Origin: Simkaniaceae bacterium
Lineage (GTDB): Bacteria > Chlamydiota > Chlamydiia > Chlamydiales > Simkaniaceae
Direction of reading: 5' to 3'
Length of the DNA stretch: 48,532 nucleotides
Assembly: GCA_026708385.1 (NCBI GenBank)
Contig: JAPOVA010000038.1
Coordinates: 11,722 to 60,253 of the forward strand
Shown here one piece after another: positions 42,384-48,532 of this stretch (its first letter is position 1; each line of letters starts with the position of its first letter). The position numbers were made by a program, and so were the translations under genes. The notes below the pieces were generated by a model. It saw only the letters and a program-made list of their open reading frames with translations, did no database searches and was not told where the DNA came from.

Positions 42384-43060
42384 CTATTCCTTCTTTAATT
42401 TGTGAAGAAAGTTCGGGAAGCAAAAGTCCGACCCCCCCCCTGTCGTTGCGAATTTTCCTGTCTGATCTTTGCAAGATGATCCGAGTCCGGCACCTCCGTG
42501 AGTTGTGCGGTAGTGGCCGAATCTTGATCGGGGTGATCCTGCTTGAGCAATCAGCCAAGGGGTTTTGCTCTTCTTGGAACAGTCGGGTCTTTGCAAGTTA
42601 TGGAATAACCGATAACTCTCTCCCTCCCTAAAAAAGAAGTCCCCTCTTGATTGAAAGAGTGCTATGTCATAGAATGCACTTTCTATGATTGCATAAATGC
42701 TTCCGACATCAGCATTTGCCTTGCAACAACCGGGAGGAATATGAATATGGTCGGCACCTAGAGAGTGTATCGCCCTGCTAAACTGATTGTTTTCATGGCG
42801 CCTTGTCGTTCCGAAGAACTCGACCTCTCTACCGGTTTGCATCGTGAACGATCCGGGTAAGCGAGATACGATGTTCGGTAATACCTGTCGAACCGGTGTT
42901 TTTGCGTGGCATTCGGATATTTCGTCAGTAAACCCTAAGAAAACAATAGGATGAGCGTCCGAGAATAGGTGGGGGGGCAGGCTTTACCTGTGCGGTTTCG
43001 CCTCCCGCAAAGATTGCCCTTGTGCACGGGGGGTTGGTGTGATACACTTCCCCCCCTAGG
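42384..43060 (-). mobile_element. rve-integrase (IS481-like) transposase remnant, copy 2
   Basis: This is the best preserved copy. The minus strand gives LFLGFTDEISECHAKTPVRQ, LPNIVSRLPGSFTMQTG-EVEFFG (catalytic Asp changed to Gly), HIHIPPGCCKANADVGSIYA, IIESAFYDIALFQSRGDFFF, then SYRLFHNLQRPDCSKKSKTP. This is the DDE core order of rve-type transposases. A frameshift near 42935 separates it from the upstream PTYSRTLILLF part. The N-terminus is replaced by the 5' leader of the HTH-repeat gene on the other strand. Confidence 0.6.
43020..43048 (+). promoter_or_regulatory. HTH-repeat family promoter, copy 2
   Basis: TTGTGC, 17-base spacer (ACGGGGGGTTGGTGTGA), TACACT; 37 bases before the ATG at 43086. 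The sequence is shared with the copies at 36568 and 44203. Confidence 0.5.
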
Positions 43061-43085
43061 TGGTTGAATTTTTGGGGAGGACGTC

Positions 43086-43703
43086 ATGGCGTCGGCAATA
43101 GACAATGAGGGACGGGATGTCGCTTGGGTCCGAAGCAGTGTAGAGGCGGCCGTGCGGCCCGATGGGCGTATCGAATGGTCATCCCCTCGACTCGATTCCC
43201 CTATCGCGGACAGGCTTTTCACGGACAGGGTTCGCGTGATCGGGCGGTGGGATAGTCCGTGGGTGCGAAGTAGGATCATAGATGATGCCGTGGAGACGAG
43301 GGATACAAAATCTTTCGTTCGGTTTGCCGGAGAGCTCCATGTCCACGCTGCTACCTTGTTGTCCTGGCTAAGGGAAGAGTGTGAGCGCTATCCGGTTTTC
43401 CGGGACCTCACCTCGGACGACGCTTTGGATGGCCGTATCCTGCAGGCGATTGACTACAGGAAGCTTTTGTTCGATCTCCGGGCCGGAAAAGACCGGGCCT
43501 CCGTTTCCGACTCCATCAGGACCGGCAAGTATTCCGACTCCATCAGGACCGGCAAGTATTCCGACCGAACTCGGGAGACGGGGTCCGAATCCGGTCCGAA
43601 CGTGCCCTCGGACGTCCTTCCTACCGGAGGACCTGAAGGACAATTTCGTGTTCGGTTGCCACAGGAACGCGAAGACATTCCCGATGAGCCGATGAGATCG
43701 TAA
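43086..43703 (+). CDS. HTH-repeat protein (MASAIGEG family), short member
   Basis: 205 residues; ATG behind GGGGAGGA. N-terminus MASAIDNEGRDVAWV matches the family leader. One HTH module lies at about 55–105 (RSRIIDDAVETRDTKSFVRF, then LLSWLREECERYPVF), followed by DGRILQAIDYRKLLFDLRAG and a duplicated 9-residue unit DSIRTGKYS (27-bp direct repeat). An internal deletion relative to 36635–37717 joins VPSD directly to VLPTGG, removing most of the 70-residue repeat. The C-terminus REDIPDEPMRS is conserved. Probably DNA-binding; function unknown. Confidence 0.6.
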   Translation: MASAIDNEGRDVAWVRSSVEAAVRPDGRIEWSSPRLDSPIADRLFTDRVRVIGRWDSPWVRSRIIDDAVETRDTKSFVRFAGELHVHAATLLSWLREECERYPVFRDLTSDDALDGRILQAIDYRKLLFDLRAGKDRASVSDSIRTGKYSDSIRTGKYSDRTRETGSESGPNVPSDVLPTGGPEGQFRVRLPQEREDIPDEPMRS

Positions 43704-44059
43704 AGGTGGATGAAGGGATCGAGAACTATGGCAAATGCCGGTTGATCCCGAGAGCTTCGGCAGTATGATGGGAATGGCGTAGGGAATCGGTCCGCCCGGC
43801 AGTGTGACGGATCTTTATTGGATGAGTCGCTGTCTTTGGAGGCGGTGATCCGATCCCGAAGGGAGATGATTGATCTCTGTTGTTTTCTCAAGTGCGGGGG
43901 GTGCCGACGATGCATCGGGTCCGTAGTTTTCTCGGCAAGCCGAGTCGCGTCGGGAAGGTCACGTCTGTTGTCTTGTCCGTGATGCCTATTCCGAAAACCA
44001 TTTGACAGAACTACACAGGTGAAATTCCGGGTTCCGAAGAGTTCTTATTCGTTGCGATT
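43704..44059. other. Gap after HTH-repeat gene with conserved 3' flank
   Basis: The first 35 bases (GATGAAGGGATCGAGAACT) are shared with the 3' flanks of the other two copies, so the duplicated unit extends past the stop codon. The rest has no supported gene; the short dispersed repeat lies at 43995–44055. Confidence 0.4.
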
Positions 44060-44260
44060 CCTCCTTACCGATCCGGAGAAGTGAGATACTCGGATGTTTC
44101 GTCAGTAAACCCTAAGAAAACAATAGGATGAGCGTCCGAGAATAGGTGGAGAAGGGGGGTCGGGCTTTACCCGTGCGGTTTCGCCTTCCGCAAAGATTGC
44201 CCTTGTGCACGGGGGGTTGGTGTGATATAATTTTCCTTTCTGTGTGATTGAGTTTTTGAG
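44060..44260 (-). mobile_element. rve-integrase transposase remnant, copy 3
   Basis: Short piece containing the family's TFTDEISE-like and YSRTLILLF-like segments in broken frames, aligned with 42900–43075. It is kept only as the 5' region of the HTH-repeat gene. Confidence 0.5.
44203..44231 (+). promoter_or_regulatory. HTH-repeat family promoter, copy 3
   Basis: TTGTGC, 17-base spacer (ACGGGGGGTTGGTGTGA), perfect TATAAT; the ATG is 38 bases downstream. It is the strongest of the three related promoters. Confidence 0.65.
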
Positions 44261-44269
44261 GGAGATATC

Positions 44270-45153
44270 ATGGCGTTGGCAGTAGGTGAGGGGCAGGGTG
44301 TTGTGCGGCCCGAGGACAGGGTAGGGACGGCGATTCCTTTACGACTTGATGAGCCACCCTCCGGGAGCCTTCCCGGAAGAAGGCAGGGGAGGTTTACCGG
44401 GGAAGAGCGGCGGGGGGGATTTACCCCTCAGGAGCAAAGTAGGCTCTTGGATTATGCCTTGGAGATGAGGGATATAAGGCTCCTCGCAGGGTGTACCGGA
44501 GAGGTCGGTGTTCCCGTTGCTACCCTATCCCGCCGGATGAGGGCCGAGTGTATGACCTATCCGGCTTTCTCGAACGCAAGCTTGAGTGGCCGTATCCTGC
44601 GACCAATTGACTACGGAAGGGCTTTGGTCGATCTCCGGGCCGGAAAAGATCCGGTCTCCATCTACGACTACGTCGGAGTAGCCGACGACTGTGCCGAAGC
44701 GTCCCTTGCTACCATATCGGCCCGGCTAAAGGCCGAGTGTATGACCTATCGGGTTGTCTCGGACCTAGTCTCGGACGGCACCTTGGACAGCCGTACCCTG
44801 CAGGCGATTGACTACAGGAAGCTTTGGGTCGATCTCCGGACCGGAAAAGACCCGACCTTCATTTCCGACTCCCTCAGAACCGGCAAATATTCCGAACGAA
44901 CTCGGAAGATGGAGTTCGAATCCGTTCCGAACGTGCCTTCGGACGACGGAGTGAGGTGAGTGAGAGTCTGTCGTCCTTGGTGCTTGGAGAGGGGATCAAC
45001 AAAGCTGTTGAAAAGGGGCCGGTCGCCGTTGAGAACGAAGAGTATCACGTTCCTGCCCCGGTCGTGCTTCCTGTCGGGGGACCTGAAGGACCATTTCGTG
45101 TTCGGTTACCACGGGAACGCGAAGACACTCCCGATGAACCGATGAGCTCGTAG
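44270..45153 (+). pseudogene. HTH-repeat gene (MASAIGEG family) with one frameshift
   Basis: ATG at 44270 behind GAGGGAG gives MALAVGEGQGVVRPEDR, with GTAIPLRLDEPPS next. The first HTH module (FTPQEQSRLLDYALEMR, then LSRRMRAECMTYPAFS) leads to GRILRPIDYGRALVDLRAG and SIYDYVG. A second, shorter module (ATISARLKAECMTYRVVS, RTLQAIDYRKLWVDLRTG, FISDSLRTGKYS) follows. The frame stops at 44959 (DDGVR). A one-base shift restores the family tail (LSSLVLGEGINKAVEKG, VLPVGGPEGPFRVRLP, EDTPDEPMSS) to 45153. It may be a recent inactivation, a programmed shift or a sequencing error; the 229-residue product still contains both modules. Confidence 0.6.
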
Positions 45154-45175
45154 AGGCGCATGAAGAGATCGAGAA

Positions 45176-46016
45176 CTATAGCAAACGCTGTTCGTTGACC
45201 ACGGTTGAAATGTTGTTCGCGGACCCAACGCAGAGAACGGTGTATTCTCTTTTTAAAGTGTCGTGTATGGTGTACCCCGTGGCTAATCCTTCGCAGATAT
45301 AAAGGACGTGCTCCTTCTCTTTGGGGTCGTCTTTTTCGATTCTGTTTATACGGAAATAGGCTCCACTTGGTTTTTTTGACCCATATGCGAACTTTTTATC
45401 TCCATTCTCCCAAATGCGGTGCAATGCTTTCAATCTACCAAAAATATCGGAGAGAGGAACATAAATGATGTTCTCCTGTTTATTGATTCGTAGTCCGGGA
45501 AGAAATCCTATATTTTCTTTTCATGTGGGGGTGGTTGTTGATGAGGTTTTTGTCTGTAGAACACTTTTTTAATTACGTTTCAACTGTGTCGATGGGTGGC
45601 TCGCTTTCTGTTTTTTTGTTCGGGGCGTTTGTTTGAACCCGGTTTACGCGTATCGAGAGTATTGTTTGTGTTTGAAAGTTGTCTTATTTTGCTTGTTTGG
45701 TCATGTGTATCGCTCATCCCGCAGAGTTCTGCTAAGTCTTTAAGTGCTTCTTTGCACTCTTTGCGTGTTGCTGTCCGGTAAAGCTTTATCAAGTCTCCAC
45801 GGCAATCACATTTTGCTGAATGACACTTAAATGTGTTTGACGATGAGTCAATAGCCAAATCACCTGCCCCCGATTTCTCGGGACGCTCCCCGTGCAAAGG
45901 AGAGCAGTCTCTAACCCATCTTCCCCGACCGCTTAAGGCCTGCTATGCTCGTAGCCGATCCTTGCGAGCACGTCCAAGGGGTCGAGCCGTTGATTCAGCG
46001 CCTTCGCATCGATCAT
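45176..46016 (-). pseudogene. Plasmid/phage-type primase (CHC2 zinc finger plus TOPRIM), broken
   Basis: The ATG at 46016 overlaps the ParA-RHH stop (ATGA). The frames give MIDAKALNQRLDPLDVLARI-GYE, then after a shift GRWVRDCSPLHGERPEKSGA and FKCHSAKCDCRGDLIKLY (a C-H-C-C zinc finger). Another frame follows, with IGFLPGLRINKQENIIYVPL, ALHRIWENGDKKFAYGS (TOPRIM-N) and VLYICEGLATGYTIHDTLKR (TOPRIM, with the catalytic Glu in ICEG). The end is cut at about 45183 by the 3' flank of the HTH-repeat unit. The helicase or C-terminal part is lost. It probably derives from an integrated plasmid or phage. Confidence 0.65.
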
Positions 46017-46522
46017 CGGTCGGATGCCATAGCGGTTCGCAGTAGCTCTTCGATCAACCGCCCCTTACCGAGACGCACTCCCCTTCTCCGTCGTTCGGCC
46101 GGCCGGAAGTTGTCGAGGTCGTGCAGAGTGTCTTGGCCGAGAGAGAAAGTCACCTTTGCCCGATCTACGGCTTTACCTCCGTCCATAATCCCATGCTTAC
46201 CAACCACTGTTTCTACATCTTGCCATGCGGGCGTTTCCGTGACTTGCTGTTTTGCCGGAGCCGTGGAATTCCCCCGCATCTCCCTGTTGTTGTCTTCCTG
46301 CAGGGTTTCCAACAAATTAGACGGGGTTTTCTCCGTCGGCGCGATCACCTCAGGTAGCCCTCGAGCCGTTTCCACCCCCAACAAACAGCCGTCCTGACCT
46401 TGATCGTCGGTATCTACCAATAAAACCCGGCGCCCCGCCATGGCGAGAGCGTGAGCGATACACACGGCACCGGTGGATTTGCCGACGCCCCCTTTGGATA
46501 GACTGATACAAATTTTTCGCAT
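46013..46522 (-). CDS. ParA N-terminal domain fused to a ribbon-helix-helix tail
   Basis: 169 residues; ATG at 46522. Residues 1–50 are a perfect ParA start: MRKICISLSKGGVGKSTGAV (Walker A) and RRVLLVDTDDQGQDG. Residues 55–115 form a polar linker. Residues 118–165 (KVTFSLGQDTLHDLDNFRPA, then GKGRLIEELLRTAM) look like an RHH DNA-binding domain of a ParB/ParG-type partner. The ParA body, including Walker B and the DNA-binding surface, is absent. An in-frame internal deletion across a parA–parB pair would give this; it may still bind ATP and DNA. It is coupled to the primase pseudogene by an ATGA overlap. Confidence 0.6.
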   Translation of the reverse strand: MRKICISLSKGGVGKSTGAVCIAHALAMAGRRVLLVDTDDQGQDGCLLGVETARGLPEVIAPTEKTPSNLLETLQEDNNREMRGNSTAPAKQQVTETPAWQDVETVVGKHGIMDGGKAVDRAKVTFSLGQDTLHDLDNFRPAERRRRGVRLGKGRLIEELLRTAMASDR

Positions 46523-46940
46523 CCATTCACGCTACGGACGGCACAAAAAGTGTCAAGTTTCCCGTAGAGCCACAGGTTCTGCTCGCCATAAGAGTGGCTT
46601 GTTATCGTGCTGTAATGCGAATACCGGCGTTTCGTATAAACACTCGCTACGAATAAACATCCCTACATACCCACAGATAGACAGCGATACGGCATTATGG
46701 AAAAAGTCCTCTCCACAGACGCCTCTATATTGCGGTACGGAGAAGCGGGGAAAGACGCGACGAAGTGTAGCATGTCACAAGGGCACTATATGCCGCAGTA
46801 TGGCTCGCACGACAGATGTCTCACACAGACAGCATCGCATCTCGCAGAAATAGCCGTCTTTACAAAACGTATGTAGATACGGCAAACCACCATGCAATCT
46901 TTATGGCAATACTGCGTTCCGCCCCATACAACAAGATTGT
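46523..46940. other. Gap without a clear gene
   Basis: No supported ORF or RNA. Several scattered GCGATACGG/GCTACGG-like words occur, which could be degenerate iterons of a plasmid origin, but no regular spacing was seen. Confidence 0.3.
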
Positions 46941-47465
46941 CTACGCCCTCTTTATAAGCCTGTAAGCCGGTCCGGCCTCCCCATCCGCCGAACAAAACCC
47001 CGGTTCAACATCATACTTCGCACTCCCGATCTTGACCGGGCTTTCTATATCGCTACTGCAAAAATACCACTTCAGCTCCGCGGGAGTTTCCGGATATTCG
47101 CCGTGTTTGAGTACTACCATTTTATCCTTTGAAACGCCGTGCCCCGGCATGAGAATCGCACCAAGAGGTTTACCCTCCTTATTTAAGACGACCTTTCCGT
47201 TGCGATCCTTTTTCGGCCACTCTCTAAAGGCCATGGTTGTTGCATATTTATCGAAAGCTGTCTGACAAAACACGAGCCCGGATCTCGACTCCGACCACGT
47301 GCAATTGAAGCTTATATCAGAGAGTATTTCGGTCCCATCGCTCCAAGTTCTCACAGACTCCTCCGAATACCCGCGACCGGTCACCCCACTCGCTCCTCCC
47401 GGTAATATTGATGCACAGAGAGAGACTCCCATAAAACACCTACTAAACAAACCATTTAATTTCAT
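46941..47465 (-). CDS. Secreted hypothetical protein
   Basis: 174 residues; ATG at 47465 with AAGGA upstream is preferred to an earlier start, because it gives a classic signal peptide (MKLNGLFSRCFMGVSLCASI, LPGGASG). The mature part has conserved-looking Cys residues (SFNCTWSESRSGLVFCQTAF, WYFCSSD, PGFCSAD) that could form disulphides, and beta-rich segments. It is likely exported by Sec to the periplasm or surface. No family recognised. Confidence 0.55.
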   Translation of the reverse strand: MKLNGLFSRCFMGVSLCASILPGGASGVTGRGYSEESVRTWSDGTEILSDISFNCTWSESRSGLVFCQTAFDKYATTMAFREWPKKDRNGKVVLNKEGKPLGAILMPGHGVSKDKMVVLKHGEYPETPAELKWYFCSSDIESPVKIGSAKYDVEPGFCSADGEAGPAYRLIKRA

Positions 47466-47812
47466 TACAATGTTCCTTGAGGCACGCTTTGTTTGCATAA
47501 AAATGAAAAAGGAGACCGCATTGTAGGTCTAGACATCGACCTACAGCCCCGGCGATTACACCCCCTTTGAAAGCTCTCCGGCCACCAACGAGCAAACACC
47601 TTTCCCGACACACACCAACGCAATATCGACAACCGCCACACTTGCCCCGATACCCCCGTTCGGTATATCGTTGCCTTGCTCTTGCAAACCGGCAAGAACG
47701 GCCTCCATGATTGCACTCTGCGGTGGGGGGCCGGGGATGCGTCGTCCTGAGAACCGGCGCGTCTCTATTTTTGCAGTCACCGCCCGCAAAATTAGCACTC
47801 CCTCGACCCCGC
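47466..47812. other. Gap with one weak leftward ORF
   Basis: A 50-codon minus-strand frame (47708–47556; MEAVLAGLQEQG, then a hydrophobic GASVAVVDIALVCVG stretch) has no ribosome site. It may be an Inc-like remnant; not annotated as a gene. Confidence 0.25.
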
Positions 47813-47841
47813 TTGAGCGAAAAGCCCGTTTGTAGTATCCT
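47813..47841 (+). promoter_or_regulatory. Promoter of VKEGIA-family pair
   Basis: TTGAGC (47813–47818), 17-base spacer, TATCCT (47836–47841); 22 bases before the first in-frame ATG. It would drive both genes that follow. Confidence 0.5.
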
Positions 47842-47863
47842 CTCGGTTCCACAAAAAGGAGAA

Positions 47864-48280
47864 ATGGAAAAGAGAGACATGGTAGGACCCATAGCACCAC
47901 CCACAGTCGTCGTCAGCCAACAAACGAAGAGCACCACCTCCGTCGTGAATCAGCCTGTCGTCGCTCCCGCTGTGGTGAGTCACATTGCACCCATCATTGC
48001 GGTCAACAACGTGGCTCAAGAGAAGCTGACAAATCGCAAAAAGGAGAGTATTTACTCCGGAGCTCTCATTGCAGAGGGCGTGATAGGTGCCGGGTGCACG
48101 GCGGGGGCCGGAATGGGTGTCGCGGTGAAGCTTGCGAACATGGGGACAAGTGTTGCCATAGGGACAGGAGCAGGCGTTGGGACGGCATTCTTGAGCGCTC
48201 TGTGTGCACTAGGGATCATCGGGGCAACAGCAGGGCATTACTACGCAACAGGTCGTAAGCGAGTCTCCGAGACTGCTTGA
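47864..48280 (+). CDS. VKEGIA-family Inc-like membrane protein
   Basis: 138 residues from ATG 47864; AAGGAG is only 2 bases away, so ATG 47879 (MVGPIAPPTVVVSQQ) may be used instead. The Pro/Val-rich N-terminus contains VVNQPVVAPAVV and IIAVNNVAQEKL, the family block. Two hydrophobic lobes follow at about 66–90 and 97–128 (YSGALIAEGVIGAGCTAGAG; SVAIGTGAGVGTAFLSALCA), then a basic tail (GRKRVSETA). This is Inc-like topology. It lies 17 bases before a second family member, so an operon of paralogues is likely. Confidence 0.6.
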   Translation: MEKRDMVGPIAPPTVVVSQQTKSTTSVVNQPVVAPAVVSHIAPIIAVNNVAQEKLTNRKKESIYSGALIAEGVIGAGCTAGAGMGVAVKLANMGTSVAIGTGAGVGTAFLSALCALGIIGATAGHYYATGRKRVSETA

Positions 48281-48297
48281 AAAGGGAGAAGAGAGTT

Positions 48298-48532
48298 GTG
48301 GTCAAGGAAGGAATCGCACGGACAGCCCCCAAGATTATCATCACACCGATGGAGAGCATAGACCCCACCCCCGTCGTAAATCAGCCTGTCTTTGCCCCCG
48401 AGGGAACTCATCAACAGCACTTCGGAAATGCATTCTTGGCACCCGCCGTTGCAGTCAATAATGTGGTCCAAGGACGATGGAGAGGTATCAAAAGGGCGGG
48501 CATTTACACAGGGACCGTTGTTGGAGAGGTCG
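48298..48532 (+). CDS. VKEGIA-family Inc-like protein, cut by window end
   Basis: GTG at 48298 with GGGAGAAGAG upstream; product starts VVKEGIARTAPKIIITPMES with IDPTPVVNQPVFAPEG next. The family block AVAVNNVVQGRW and the start of the first lobe (YTGTVVGEV) are seen before the window ends. It is the closest relative of 40402–40770 in its N-terminus. Confidence 0.55.
   Translation, partial: MVKEGIARTAPKIIITPMESIDPTPVVNQPVFAPEGTHQQHFGNAFLAPAVAVNNVVQGRWRGIKRAGIYTGTVVGEV

Noticed and set aside
47556-47708. 50-codon leftward ORF with one hydrophobic stretch
   Set aside because: No ribosome site or promoter and too short to judge.
1-48532. CRISPR arrays, rRNA and tRNA genes
   Set aside because: No regularly spaced short repeats with unique spacers, no rRNA-like sequence and no T-loop (GGTTCRANYCC) with matching acceptor arms were seen by eye. 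A covariance-model scan could still find a diverged RNA.
1-48532. Window length equal to that of the phage lambda genome
   Set aside because: Coincidence of size only; no cos ends, lambda head, tail or immunity genes are present.

Overview
The window reads as chromosome of a member of the Chlamydiota outside the classical Chlamydiaceae. The case rests on an EUO-type regulator with two tandem helix-turn-helix domains, the block uhpC–dnaE–TPR protein–LptE-like lipoprotein (the order I recall from Chlamydia CT544–CT548), a glmU-like/ispA pair (CT629/CT628-like), an RsbU-type SpoIIE phosphatase with a periplasmic sensor, recA beside a pseudopilin-like gene, and several short proteins with a bilobed hydrophobic domain like Inc proteins. 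A glucokinase gene argues against Chlamydiaceae, which lack one. Base composition looks more GC-rich than usual chlamydiae. All family and synteny statements are from memory and from reading the sequence; no database was searched.

Layout. (1) 1–11.7 kb is accessory DNA on mostly minus-strand genes: Inc-like proteins with tandem paralogues, an IS5-type remnant, a cluster of HTH-repeat genes, a decayed DUF1016/YhcG-type nuclease fused to one of them, an inserted segment with 151-bp inverted repeats carrying an Inc-like gene, an M48-like membrane protein, and a protein made of three 120-residue repeats. (2) 11.9–33.2 kb is a compact conserved core: glucose-6-phosphate transport (uhpC), replication and repair (dnaE, recA), envelope assembly (TPR/BamD-like and LptE-like proteins), TatD nuclease, OPT peptide transporter, pseudopilin-like gene, glucokinase, isoprenoid synthesis (ispA), a left-handed beta-helix acyl/acetyltransferase-like gene, euo, OppA-like lipoprotein, rsbU and a tRNA nucleotidyltransferase/poly(A) polymerase. 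A cluster of DnaA-box-like sites lies between the glmU-like gene and euo. (3) 33.4–48.5 kb is again accessory and heavily rearranged: IS3, rve-integrase (IS481-like), IS5 and IS200/IS605 remnants, two plasmid-type partition modules (one with a decayed primase), more Inc-like families, and three further HTH-repeat genes that share promoter, 5' leader, C-terminus and 3' flank.

The strongest candidate for something undescribed is the HTH-repeat family (here called the MASAIGEG family after its N-terminus). It has at least six loci on both sides of the core. They combine transposase-like HTH modules with a conserved module ending in a SDYTG-type motif, show recent tandem expansion, were spread with an IS-derived promoter, and in one case were joined to a PD-(D/E)xK nuclease domain. 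Several loci are broken by frameshifts or insertions, so this is a fast-turnover family. Its function is not known from sequence: DNA-binding effector, domesticated transposase-derived regulator, or part of a defence or mobile system are all possible.
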